Part shown: positions 6,243 through 12,552 of the stretch, piece after piece
How the letters are laid out: each line of letters opens with the position of its first letter
Position numbering within the stretch: position 1 is the stretch's first letter
Assembly (NCBI GenBank): GCA_002409675.1
Contig: DHOB01000082.1
Span: 10,725-23,276, forward strand
Direction: 5' to 3'
Origin: Ruminococcaceae bacterium UBA5401
Lineage (GTDB): Bacteria > Bacillota > Clostridia > Oscillospirales > Acutalibacteraceae
Length of the DNA: 12,552 bases
The notes under the pieces: generated by a model
The model's database searches: none
Told to the model about the DNA's origin: nothing
Seen by the model: the letters and a program-made list of their open reading frames with translations, nothing else
Position numbers and translations under genes: made by a program

Positions 6243-6917
6243 ATGAAAAAACTGGGAATTATCATTCTGTTCGCGGCCGCGGCCGTGGCGGTCGGCGCCC
6301 TGATTATCCGGTTCGCCGGCACAAAGCCCGCTCCGGCTTCATCCTCTTCCCTGCCGCAGGCGGCGGGCCCGTCCGCGGCGGCGCCGTCCTCCGTGCCGTC
6401 CTCCCAGGCCGAAGCGCCCGCGTCCTCTTCCGCTTCGCAGGCCGGCGGCTCGGACCAGCAGGCCATGCAGGCGGTCAAATCCCAGGTCCGCCTCGACTGG
6501 AACAAGTACACCCTGAAGGCCGCCCAGAAGCAGAAGACGGCCCAGGGGAAAGCCTACCGGACCTATGAACTGTGGGACAGCGACTACCAGCAGGGCATCT
6601 CCATCCTGGTGGATCCGGACGACGGAAAAGTCTACACCCTCGGGCCGTCGGACTCCTCCCCCGTGCCCGCCGCGACGGATAAGGCGTTTGACAAAACGCC
6701 GCACACCGTCACGGGGACCATGGTGGACGGCGCGATGATGAGCGTCCAGCTCAAGCTGCCGGACGGGAACCAGATTACGGTGCGCCGCCTCGGGGTCGAT
6801 ACCTCCGGCCTGAAGAGCATGAAAATCGGGGATAAAATCAAGGTCACCTACACGGGCGTAATCAACGGGAGCGACACTTCGCGCGCTTTCGTGACGAAGC
6901 TGGAAAGCGTGGGCTGA
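6243..6917 (+). CDS. Membrane-anchored extracellular protein of unknown function
   Basis: I do not recognise this 224-residue protein. MKK and a hydrophobic stretch (about 4-23) form an uncleaved signal anchor or signal peptide; there is no cysteine anywhere, so it is not a lipoprotein. A Ser/Ala/Pro/Gln-rich linker (27-70) would span the cell wall. Two small outer domains follow. Residues 72-135 (AVKSQVRLDWNKYTLK, YRTYELWDSDY, ISILVDPDDGKVY) could be an alpha/beta unit resembling PepSY-type sequences. Residues 153-222 (HTVTGTMVDGAMMSVQLKLPDG, MKIGDKIKVTYTGVI) look like a small OB-type beta barrel. It is the only plus-strand gene, transcribed alone between its own promoter and a strong terminator. 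Both domain readings are guesses from strand pattern and need a structure prediction. Confidence 0.8.
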   Translation: MKKLGIIILFAAAAVAVGALIIRFAGTKPAPASSSSLPQAAGPSAAAPSSVPSSQAEAPASSSASQAGGSDQQAMQAVKSQVRLDWNKYTLKAAQKQKTAQGKAYRTYELWDSDYQQGISILVDPDDGKVYTLGPSDSSPVPAATDKAFDKTPHTVTGTMVDGAMMSVQLKLPDGNQITVRRLGVDTSGLKSMKIGDKIKVTYTGVINGSDTSRAFVTKLESVG

Positions 6918-6924
6918 CGCCGCG

Positions 6925-6973
6925 CCGCCCGGCGCGCGGGAGAAGCGATTCCCCGTGTGCCGGGCGGTTTTTT
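6925..6973 (+). terminator. Strong rho-independent terminator of the unknown extracellular gene
   Basis: CCGCCCGGC (6925-6933) pairs with GCCGGGCGG (6959-6967). Pairing continues inward through GCGCGGG (6934-6940) against CCCGTGT (6952-6958) with two G-U pairs, giving about 16 base pairs and an 11-base loop. Six T follow (6968-6973). It starts seven bases after the stop codon. On the minus strand the hairpin has no T-run, so it is at best a weak stop for the converging AmrS transcript. Confidence 0.92.
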
Positions 6974-6978
6974 GCGCC

Positions 6979-7812
6979 TCAGCAGTTCCCCTCGTAGACG
7001 TACCGCAGGGCCCCGCGTGCCACCGCGGCCAGCGCGTAGACCTGCTGCACGGGCGTGGGCGCCCGGTCGGCCATTTTGTAGCGCGGGAAAAAGCGGGTCA
7101 CATGCAGGGGGATTCCGGGGTCCACCCCCGCGAGCCACTCGGAAAGACGGCGCATCTCCTCCGGCGAATCGTTTTCGCCGGGGACAATCAGCGTGGTGAC
7201 CTCCACATGGCAGCCGGCGCGCGCCGAAATCTCAATGGTCCGCCTGACGTCCTCCAGCCCGCCGCCGATTTTCCGGTAAAAATCCGGCGAGAAGCTCTTG
7301 AGGTCGATGTTCATCGCGTCGATCAGCGGCAGCAGCTTCCGCAGCGGCTCCTCGCAGACATAGCCGTTCGTGACCAGGACGTTGAGCAGGCCGTTCGCGC
7401 GGTTGAGCTTCGCGCAGTCCCGCACGTACTCATAGGCAATCAGCGGCTCGTTATAGGTGAACGCCAGGCCGATGTTCCCCTGCGGGACCAGCCGCTTCGC
7501 CTGTTCGGCGAGGGCGCGCGGCGGAACATAGAGCATTCCGCTCTCCCGCTTGCCGGACATGGAAATCTGGTAGTTCTGGCAGAACGGGCAGCGCAGGTTG
7601 CACCCGTAGCTGCCGACGGAAAGGATGCCCGCCCCGGGGTGGAACCGGGCGAGCGGCTTTTTTTCCACCGGGTCGAGCGCCGCGGACGTCAACCAGCCGT
7701 AGCTGTCGCACACGACCCTGCCGCCGCGGCAGACGCGCGCGCCGCAGAAGCCGGCCTGCCCCTCTTGGAGCCGGCAGCGGTGCGGGCAGATTTCGCAGAC
7801 CGCCCCGCTCAT
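6979..7812 (-). CDS. amrS: AmmeMemoRadiSam system radical SAM enzyme (AmrS)
   Basis: This 277-residue radical SAM protein of the AmmeMemoRadiSam group has the iron-sulfur motif CNLRCPFC with Cys71, Cys75 and Cys78. These ligate the [4Fe-4S] cluster that cleaves S-adenosylmethionine. The N-terminus carries a second, cysteine-rich element CEICPHRCRL...GFC (Cys6, Cys9, Cys13, Cys23) typical of this family. KKPLARFHPG precedes the cluster loop, and AFTYNEPLIAYEYV (117-130) and VTNGYV are radical SAM barrel landmarks. Its ATG overlaps the stop of the dioxygenase-fold/AMMECR1 gene by 4 bases, so the two are translated together. Family members are also related to pyruvate formate-lyase activating enzymes, but no glycyl-radical enzyme is nearby. 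The reaction catalysed is not established to my knowledge. Confidence 0.92.
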   Translation of the reverse strand: MSGAVCEICPHRCRLQEGQAGFCGARVCRGGRVVCDSYGWLTSAALDPVEKKPLARFHPGAGILSVGSYGCNLRCPFCQNYQISMSGKRESGMLYVPPRALAEQAKRLVPQGNIGLAFTYNEPLIAYEYVRDCAKLNRANGLLNVLVTNGYVCEEPLRKLLPLIDAMNIDLKSFSPDFYRKIGGGLEDVRRTIEISARAGCHVEVTTLIVPGENDSPEEMRRLSEWLAGVDPGIPLHVTRFFPRYKMADRAPTPVQQVYALAAVARGALRYVYEGNC

Positions 7813-9194
7813 GTGTGGCGCACCGCCTCAAACCGCTCCATGCGGAACGCCTCGTCCAGACGGATGTCCGCTTTGCGCAGGGCGATTTCGACCTGCCGGC
7901 GGGGCGTGTCCACACCGGGCAGGTCCGGCAGAAGCAGGCCGCACCGGTCCCCGCTGCGGACAATCACGCCGTAGCGTCTGGGGTCCAGCTCGTTCATGGA
8001 GCTGATGGGCGCCGGGGCACCGAGAACGTCGACGCTGTAGACCAGGTCGGGCAGTTCCTCTTCCCGCACCGGCTCGAACCGGGGGTCGTGGGTGCCGGCG
8101 CTGATGGCGTTGCGCACAATCTCGTCGGCGACGCTGCCCTGCACCGGCAGAATCGTGCCGATGCAGCCGCGCAGGGCGCCGTCCTTATGCAGCGAGACGA
8201 ACACGCCCGCGCGCCGCCCGGTGAGCTCCGGCGGCAGGTCGTCCGGCAGGGCGGCGCGGCGGCCGGTGCGAACCCAGGTCTCCAGCGACAGCCTGGCCAG
8301 GCGGACGTAGACGTCCTCGTTTTCCCGCTGCTTTTTCATCGCGCCGCGCTTCCACTCCAGGTATTTCGGGCCGAAGCGGCGGCTCTCATCCGGCCCTTTG
8401 GGGCGGAACCCGCACACGGCGTACCCGACGCCGAACGGCCCTTCATAGGAGAGAAACTCCGGCTCGACGGCGACGCCGTCGAAAACCCCGGCCAGAATCA
8501 TGAACGAGCGCAGCCCGCATTCGGCCGCGGCCTCGCAGAACGCGCTGTCGAAGGTCAGGAAGCGGAGAAAATCGCCCGTCTTCATCGCCTCCGTAACCTG
8601 CCGGTCGAACTGAGGCCCTTCCGCGGCAAAGCCGTAGGGCCCATCCTCCTTCAGCTTGTGCGAAAGGTCGCCGCTCGCAATCATCACCGTGCGCCGGTTC
8701 AGCTTTTCGGCCGCGCGCGCGATGCATCGGCCGAAGTTGTAATGCGTGAGCGGGTCCAGACCGGAAATCGAGCACCGCACCAGGCGGTAGCCGCGGTATT
8801 CGCCGTTCACGAACGTCAGCGGGACCAGCGTGCCGTGGTCGACCGAGGGGTTCCTTTCCCCGAACGTCCCGGCCGGGATGCGCATCCGCTTCGCTTCCTG
8901 CGTCAGCGCCTCGACGAACTGCGTATCATAGGAGAAGGAAACCGGCCCTTCCTGCGAGCCGAACTGCCGGAAGTCCCCGCTCGCGCCCGCGCCCGGCGAA
9001 ATGTGCAGATAGTCCGCATAAAGCACGGCATGGGGCGAAGTGACCACGATGGTTTCCGGCTTGAGCTGCGCGATTTCGCGCGCGGCCTTTCGGTAGGCCC
9101 GCACTGTTTTTTCAACTCTTTTTTCTTCCCCTTTTCCGACCGACGGGATAATCACGGGCGGATGGGGCATGATGAACGCACCGATAACCGACAT
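7809..9194 (-). CDS. amrA: Fused LigB/Memo-like dioxygenase-fold protein and AMMECR1 domain (AmmeMemoRadiSam A)
   Basis: The 461 residues contain two family domains. Residues 1-265 follow the class III extradiol dioxygenase (LigB)/Memo fold. Histidines stand where the active enzymes have theirs: His11 (MPHPP), His55 (SPHAVLY), His120 (VDHGTLVPL) and His179 (SGDLSH), with Glu225 (AECGLRS) as a possible third metal ligand. Residues about 291-461 form an AMMECR1 domain with the invariant LRGCIGT at 341-347 and HDPRFEPVREEEL at 369-381. The frame is open to 9251, but the ATG at 9194 begins right at the dioxygenase fold (MSVIGAFIMPHPP) and has AGGTGG nine bases upstream. AmrS follows with a 4-base overlap. 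The substrate is unknown; ring cleavage, another metal-dependent oxidation, or a redox-sensing role are open. The domain identity is sure. Confidence 0.92.
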   Translation of the reverse strand: MSVIGAFIMPHPPVIIPSVGKGEEKRVEKTVRAYRKAAREIAQLKPETIVVTSPHAVLYADYLHISPGAGASGDFRQFGSQEGPVSFSYDTQFVEALTQEAKRMRIPAGTFGERNPSVDHGTLVPLTFVNGEYRGYRLVRCSISGLDPLTHYNFGRCIARAAEKLNRRTVMIASGDLSHKLKEDGPYGFAAEGPQFDRQVTEAMKTGDFLRFLTFDSAFCEAAAECGLRSFMILAGVFDGVAVEPEFLSYEGPFGVGYAVCGFRPKGPDESRRFGPKYLEWKRGAMKKQRENEDVYVRLARLSLETWVRTGRRAALPDDLPPELTGRRAGVFVSLHKDGALRGCIGTILPVQGSVADEIVRNAISAGTHDPRFEPVREEELPDLVYSVDVLGAPAPISSMNELDPRRYGVIVRSGDRCGLLLPDLPGVDTPRRQVEIALRKADIRLDEAFRMERFEAVRHT

Positions 9195-9203
9195 ACCGAG
9201 ATA

Positions 9204-9211
9204 CCACCTTT
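9204..9211 (-). promoter_or_regulatory. Ribosome binding site that sets the AmrA-fusion start
   Basis: AAAGGTGG on the minus strand, nine bases before the ATG at 9194. The longer in-frame ATG at 9251 would add 19 residues rich in Arg and Trp and has no such site. Confidence 0.65.
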
Positions 9212-9288
9212 CGTGCCATAAACGTCTGAAAAATCCGCGGAGGCGGGCCATGGCCAGCTTTTCGCGGAAGTTTTACGGAACCCTTTTT

Positions 9289-9294
9289 ATTATA
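9289..9294 (-). promoter_or_regulatory. Candidate -10 box for the AmmeMemoRadiSam operon
   Basis: A perfect TATAAT on the minus strand at 9289-9294, followed by an A-rich stretch. The -35 position about 17 bases upstream reads GTGCTT, a poor match, so this promoter may need an activator or may be weak. The leader to the ATG at 9194 would be about 88 bases. Confidence 0.45.
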
Positions 9295-9317
9295 GCCCCT
9301 TTTCGGCTGGAAAGCAC

Positions 9318-9331
9318 CGGCGGAAACGCCG
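9318..9331. repeat. Small hairpin with GAAA loop between the two minus-strand operons
   Basis: CGGCG, GAAA, CGCCG. It lies just upstream of the candidate promoter of the AmmeMemoRadiSam genes and after the pot terminator. It has no T-run directly after it on either strand. The rest of the 208-base gap (9195-9402) holds the promoter, this hairpin and the terminator, with no supported gene. Confidence 0.3.
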
Positions 9332-9349
9332 AATTGGAATATTTTTTAG

Positions 9350-9379
9350 AAAAAGCCGCCTTCCGGACGAAGGGCGGCT
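9350..9379 (-). terminator. Rho-independent terminator of the potABCD operon
   Basis: Read on the minus strand, AGCCGCC (9373-9379) pairs with GGCGGCT (9354-9360) around a short loop that can add about three inner pairs. A run of five T follows at the end of the stem. It lies 24 bases after the potD stop codon, in the right orientation, and separates the pot genes from the AmmeMemoRadiSam promoter. Confidence 0.85.
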
Positions 9380-9402
9380 CAAAGTGCCGAAAAGCAGGCG
9401 GC

Positions 9403-10590
9403 CTACTGCAATTCTTTTTTCCGCTTGATTTTTTTATAGACCACGATGCCGATATAGACCGCGAGAAAGGCGCCCAGCACGGCGAGCAGCGTTCCGGTGT
9501 CGCCGGAGCTGCCCATTTTGACCTGCGCCCACAGCGTATCCAGCAGCAGGCCGGTGCCTTCCGGCAGGTCGCGGAACGTCTCGGAGTTTTTCAGCACGCT
9601 CTTCGGCGGGTAGATGATGGGGTCCTCCCGCATCTCCTCGGGCAGGAGCTTCCTCGCCGCGGATTCCGGCGTGGAGTAGCCGACGGCTTCCATATTGGCG
9701 GCGGCGACCTCCGGCCGGCAGAGAAAGTCGATATACGCCTCCGCCTCTTTTTTGTGCTTCGCGCTGGAAGGGATGCAGATGGCGTCCACAAAGAAGTTTG
9801 TCTTCTCCTTTGTGGGAATGGCAAAGCCGATGTTCGGGTTGTCCGCGACGAGGGTGGCGGCGTCGCCCGCGTAATACGGCGCGAGCCACGCCTCCCCGCT
9901 GGACATCTTGTTGAAAATCTGGTCCATCACATAGGCCTGCACCAGCGGCTTCTGCTTTTCCAGCAGCTCGGCGGCGGCGTTCCACTCCTCGGGGTTCGTC
10001 GAGTTGAAGGAGTAGCCGAGAATCTCCTGCGCGATGCCGAACGCGTCGCGCGGGTTGTCGAACATCAGGATTTTGCCCGCGTACCTGCGGTCCCACAGGA
10101 TCTTCCAGCTGTCGACTTTCTCCTTCACATATTTTTTGTTGTAGAAGATGCCCACCACGCCCCAGGTATAGGGGACGGAATACTCGTTCTTCGGGTCGTA
10201 GACCAGGTTGCGGTACTCCGGGTCGATATATCTGTAGTTCGGGATATTGCGGAAATCCAGCTTCTGAACCAGCTTTTCCTTGATGAGCTTCGACACCATG
10301 TAGTCCGACGGGAAAATCACGTCGTAGCTCGCCCCGCCGCCGGCCAGTTTGGAGTACATCGACTCGTTGTCCTCAAACGTGGTGTAGTTCACGCGGATTC
10401 CGGTCTGCTTGGTGAATTCGGCATTGACGTCCATGGTGCCGTCGCTGCCGGACGCGATGTATTCGCCCCAGTTGTAGACGTTCAGTGTCACGCCGTCTTT
10501 CGGCGCGGCCTGCCCGCTCTCCGCCGCAAAGGCGGGGGAACATCCGGCGAGCAGCACGGCGCTCAGAACCGCCGCAATCCATTTTTTCAC
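9403..10590 (-). CDS. potD: Spermidine/putrescine-binding lipoprotein PotD with an extra C-terminal membrane helix
   Basis: This 395-residue extracellular polyamine-binding protein delivers ligand to PotBC. MKKWIAAVLSAVLLAGC is a lipoprotein signal with lipobox LAGC and lipidated Cys17. The binding fold (about 34-358) keeps VYNWGEYI (38-45), PSDYMV, VPYTWGVVGIFYN (139-151), a PYYAGDAA loop (238-245) and FFVDAICIPSSAK (266-278), where Asp269 matches the ligand Asp257 of E. coli PotD. GYSTP-ESAARKLLP aligns with the C-terminal family motif. E. coli PotD is about 348 residues; here a helix at 366-384 (LLAVLGAFLAVYIGIVVY) and a basic tail KKIKRKKELQ are added. The start is GTG at 10590, overlapping the potC stop (GTGA), with AAGGGGG nine bases upstream. 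The open frame reaching 11145 is inside potC and is not coding. Confidence 0.93.
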   Translation of the reverse strand: MKKWIAAVLSAVLLAGCSPAFAAESGQAAPKDGVTLNVYNWGEYIASGSDGTMDVNAEFTKQTGIRVNYTTFEDNESMYSKLAGGGASYDVIFPSDYMVSKLIKEKLVQKLDFRNIPNYRYIDPEYRNLVYDPKNEYSVPYTWGVVGIFYNKKYVKEKVDSWKILWDRRYAGKILMFDNPRDAFGIAQEILGYSFNSTNPEEWNAAAELLEKQKPLVQAYVMDQIFNKMSSGEAWLAPYYAGDAATLVADNPNIGFAIPTKEKTNFFVDAICIPSSAKHKKEAEAYIDFLCRPEVAAANMEAVGYSTPESAARKLLPEEMREDPIIYPPKSVLKNSETFRDLPEGTGLLLDTLWAQVKMGSSGDTGTLLAVLGAFLAVYIGIVVYKKIKRKKELQ

Positions 10591-11414
10591 CGGGTCCCGC
10601 CCCCTTCCGTTTTTGCGGCCTTCGCGGCGCCCCCGGTCTCCCTCGCGGCGCGGAAGTTGATGATCAGCAGCAGGAAAATCACCGCGCCGAACAGCAGGGT
10701 GGAAAGGGCGTTGATTTCGGGGCTGACGCGCTTGCGCGTCATGGAGTAGATGAAAATCGGCAGCGTCTGGGTGGTCCCGCTCGTGAAATAGCTGATGACG
10801 AAGTCGTCGATGGAGAGGGTGAACGCCATGATCATCCCGGTCACGACGCCGGGCGCAATCTCCGGCAGGACGACCTTGAAGAACGCGGGGAACGGCGCGC
10901 AGCCGAGGTCCTGCGCGGCCTCGTACAGGTTGGGGTCCATCTGCCGCAGCTTGGGCATCACCGAAAGAATCACATAGGGCAGGCAGAACGTGATGTGCGC
11001 GAGAATCAGCGAACCCATGCCGAGCGAAGCGCCGCCCAGAAAGCGCGACGCCGCGACGAACAGCAGCATCAGGGAAACGCCGGTCACAATGTCCGGGTTG
11101 ACCATCGGGAAGTTGGTGATGTTCATCACGACGCGCCTGGCCCACCGGTTCATCGCGCCGATGCCGATGGCGGCGGCGGTGCCCAGCACGGTGGAGACCG
11201 CCGCGGCCACCACGGCGATAATCAGCGTGTTCTCAAGGGCCTGCAGCAGCATCCGGTCCTGAAACAGCTGCCGGTACCACCGCAGCGAAAAACCGGACCA
11301 GACCGAGCGGCTCATCACGTTGGTGTCGTTGAACGAGAAGAGAATCAGCACCGCAATCGGCGCATAGAGAAACACGTAAACCAGGACCGCATAGACGCGG
11401 GAAAGCGCCCTCAT
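10587..11414 (-). CDS. potC: Spermidine/putrescine ABC transporter permease PotC
   Basis: This 275-residue inner permease has about six membrane helices, and with PotB forms the channel of the polyamine importer. The first helix (about 7-27) ends in FSFNDT, typical of PotC. The cytoplasmic coupling loop that docks on PotA is at 165-184: EAAQDLGCAPFPAFFKVVLP, close to the EAA consensus. TLSIDDFVISYFTSG (199-213) is a strong PotC-family motif. The C-terminal tail from about 257 is Ala/Gly/Lys-rich. Its ATG overlaps the potB stop by 4 bases and its own stop overlaps the potD GTG by 4 bases. Confidence 0.94.
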   Translation of the reverse strand: MRALSRVYAVLVYVFLYAPIAVLILFSFNDTNVMSRSVWSGFSLRWYRQLFQDRMLLQALENTLIIAVVAAAVSTVLGTAAAIGIGAMNRWARRVVMNITNFPMVNPDIVTGVSLMLLFVAASRFLGGASLGMGSLILAHITFCLPYVILSVMPKLRQMDPNLYEAAQDLGCAPFPAFFKVVLPEIAPGVVTGMIMAFTLSIDDFVISYFTSGTTQTLPIFIYSMTRKRVSPEINALSTLLFGAVIFLLLIINFRAARETGGAAKAAKTEGGGTR

Positions 11415-12229
11415 ACCAGCACGCCCCCTTCCGTCGCTCCGTTTTCGTCAAACTGGTTCATGATGCCCATGCAGATGAGAATCAGCACCATCAGCACAAG
11501 CGAGATGGCGGAGCCGAGGTTCGGGTTGTAGGCGCTGCCGAGGAACTGCATGTCGATCAGGTCGCCGATGAGCAGGTTGCTGCCCCCGCCCAGCATCTTG
11601 GAGATGATGAAGGTGCTGACGGCCGGCACAAACACCATCGTAATGCCCGAAATCACGCCCGGCATGCTCAGCGGCAGCGTGATGCGCAGAAACACGCGCT
11701 TCGCGTCCGCGCCGAGGTCCTGCGCGGCCTCAATCACGCTGGGGTCGATTTTGGTCAGCACGGAGTAGAGCGGCAGAATCATGTACGGGATGTAATTGTA
11801 GACCATGCCGAGCACCACGGCGCCCTGCGTGTTGATCATGTGGGCGGGCGGCAGACCGAGGGCGGCGAGCGCCCGGTTAATCAGGCCGCTGTCCTCCAGC
11901 AGGGTCATCCAGGCGTAGGTGCGCAGCAGAAAGTTCATCCACATGGGCAGCATCACCAGCATCACCAGCACGCCCTGCCTGTGCCCGGCGGATTTTGCGA
12001 TGATGTAGGCCAGCGGATACCCCACCAGCAGGCTGACGGCCGTGGCGATCGCCCCCAGCCAGATGGAGCGCAGAAACACGTTGGAGTAAAGCCCCACGCC
12101 CGCCAGGTTCTTCAGGGTGAAGGCGCCGCTGCGGTCGGTCAGCGCAAACGCCACGACCAGGGCCATGGGCACGACGATGAACAGGACCATCCAGACCAGG
12201 TAGGGGTAGGAAGCGGATTTCGCCCTCAT
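11411..12229 (-). CDS. potB: Spermidine/putrescine ABC transporter permease PotB
   Basis: This 272-residue membrane protein is the other permease of the importer. About six helices are visible, beginning at 9-30 (PYLVWMVLFIVVPMALVVAF). PMWMNFLLRTYAWMTLLEDSG (95-115) is characteristic of PotB. The EAA coupling loop is at 167-186, EAAQDLGADAKRVFLRITLP, followed by PGVISGITMVFVPAVSTFII. GGGSNLLIGDLIDMQF (214-229) also fits the family. It overlaps the end of potA by 4 bases (ATGA) and the start of potC likewise, so the complex subunits are made from one message in order A, B, C, D. Confidence 0.94.
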   Translation of the reverse strand: MRAKSASYPYLVWMVLFIVVPMALVVAFALTDRSGAFTLKNLAGVGLYSNVFLRSIWLGAIATAVSLLVGYPLAYIIAKSAGHRQGVLVMLVMLPMWMNFLLRTYAWMTLLEDSGLINRALAALGLPPAHMINTQGAVVLGMVYNYIPYMILPLYSVLTKIDPSVIEAAQDLGADAKRVFLRITLPLSMPGVISGITMVFVPAVSTFIISKMLGGGSNLLIGDLIDMQFLGSAYNPNLGSAISLVLMVLILICMGIMNQFDENGATEGGVLV

Positions 12230-12552
12230 TCCGCGCCGCCTCCCCTCTTTGCGGCCGCGGAATGGAGGTCCTCGTCCATCTCGTCGCTGAACGTGCTGTA
12301 ATCGCCGAACCGGCCCGAATATTTCGATTTGCGCATCACATGGATTTCGTCGGGCTGGATGGAAAGGCCGATATGCGCGCCTTTTTTCTCATAATCCGTC
12401 GTCTGGACCATCCATTTGAAGCCCTGCACGTCGACGATGATTTCATAGAACACGCCCTTGAAGTTCACGTTGATGACGGTCCCCGTGAGCCGGTCGCCTT
12501 CCGGCGGGACGATGTCGACGTCCTCCGGCCGAAGGACCACGTCGACCGGCTC
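12226..12552 (-). CDS. potA: Spermidine/putrescine ABC transporter ATPase PotA (C-terminal part; cut by the window edge)
   Basis: Only the last 108 residues are in the window, and the frame is open through the right edge. Walker A, ABC signature and Walker B lie outside. What is seen is the regulatory TOBE-type beta domain of PotA: VDVVLRPEDVDIVP at the start, then GTVINVNFKGVFYEIIVDV, and GLSIQPDEIHVM. The GTG at 12540 is an internal valine of the VVLRPEDV motif and not a start. After the TOBE fold an extra tail of about 35 residues (MRKSKYSGRFGDYSTF, then acidic SDEMDEDL and a Lys/Arg/Gly end) extends past where E. coli PotA stops. The stop overlaps the potB start by 4 bases. Confidence 0.88.
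   Translation of the reverse strand, partial: EPVDVVLRPEDVDIVPPEGDRLTGTVINVNFKGVFYEIIVDVQGFKWMVQTTDYEKKGAHIGLSIQPDEIHVMRKSKYSGRFGDYSTFSDEMDEDLHSAAAKRGGGAE

Noticed and set aside
6925..6967. The large hairpin as a terminator for the minus-strand AmrS gene
   Set aside because: On the minus strand the stem is followed by G/C-rich sequence and not a T-run, so it is assigned only to the plus-strand gene.
7815..9221. A 468-codon plus-strand open frame opposite the AmrA fusion
   Set aside because: It is an antisense shadow of a clearly identified gene, with skewed composition and no recognisable domain.
10591..11145. A 185-residue N-terminal extension of potD
   Set aside because: It lies wholly inside potC in another frame. 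The GTG at 10590 directly precedes a textbook lipoprotein signal peptide.
9169..11531. Long plus-strand open frames (9169-10749 and 10485-11531) opposite the pot genes
   Set aside because: They mirror potD and potC/potB, carry no motifs, and cross a good minus-strand terminator and promoter.
1..12552. CRISPR arrays, insertion sequences, tRNA genes, phage or defence genes
   Set aside because: No regularly spaced repeats, transposase motifs, tRNA cloverleaf segments or defence domains were seen on either strand. Composition looks even across the window.

Overview
The window is G+C-rich bacterial DNA (roughly 60-65% G+C by eye), gene-dense, with short intergenic gaps, strong GGAGG-type ribosome binding sites and many 4-base stop/start overlaps. 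The gene set points to an anaerobic, high-GC Firmicute, probably in the Oscillospiraceae/Clostridium leptum area: split threonine/serine exporter, AmmeMemoRadiSam genes, potABCD with a lipoprotein PotD, and a VanH/LdhD-type D-lactate dehydrogenase. The taxonomic call is inference. No tRNA, rRNA, CRISPR, insertion sequence or phage gene was seen.

Layout. All genes but one are on the minus strand, so they are read from right to left. (1) 12552-9403: the 3' end of potA, then potB, potC and potD, each joined to the next by a 4-base overlap. This is a spermidine/putrescine ABC importer, closed by a rho-independent terminator at 9350-9379. (2) 9294-6979: a promoter, then a fused dioxygenase-fold/AMMECR1 protein and the radical SAM enzyme AmrS, overlapping by 4 bases. 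This is a compact AmmeMemoRadiSam cassette, conserved widely but without an established reaction. (3) 6182-6973: the only plus-strand unit, a membrane-anchored extracellular protein of unknown function with its own promoter and a strong terminator. (4) 6123-5224: an aldo/keto reductase diverging from it. (5) 5199-1805: promoter, RlmI-type rRNA methyltransferase, D-lactate dehydrogenase-like protein and MscS-type channel, with 36-38 base gaps, probably one transcript. (6) 1808-47: a promoter whose -35 box overlaps the stop codon of the channel gene, then a VOC-fold protein and the two halves of a ThrE-type threonine/serine exporter.

Most of the window is ordinary chromosomal metabolism and transport. 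The least explained parts are the AmmeMemoRadiSam pair, whose N-terminal dioxygenase-like domain keeps a full set of histidines; a PotD with a lipid anchor at one end and a transmembrane helix at the other; and the unknown anchored extracellular protein at 6243-6917. I do not see a clearly undescribed multi-gene system; the AmmeMemoRadiSam cassette is the nearest candidate because its chemistry is unsettled. No stretch over 300 bases lacks a gene; the longest gap is 9195-9402.
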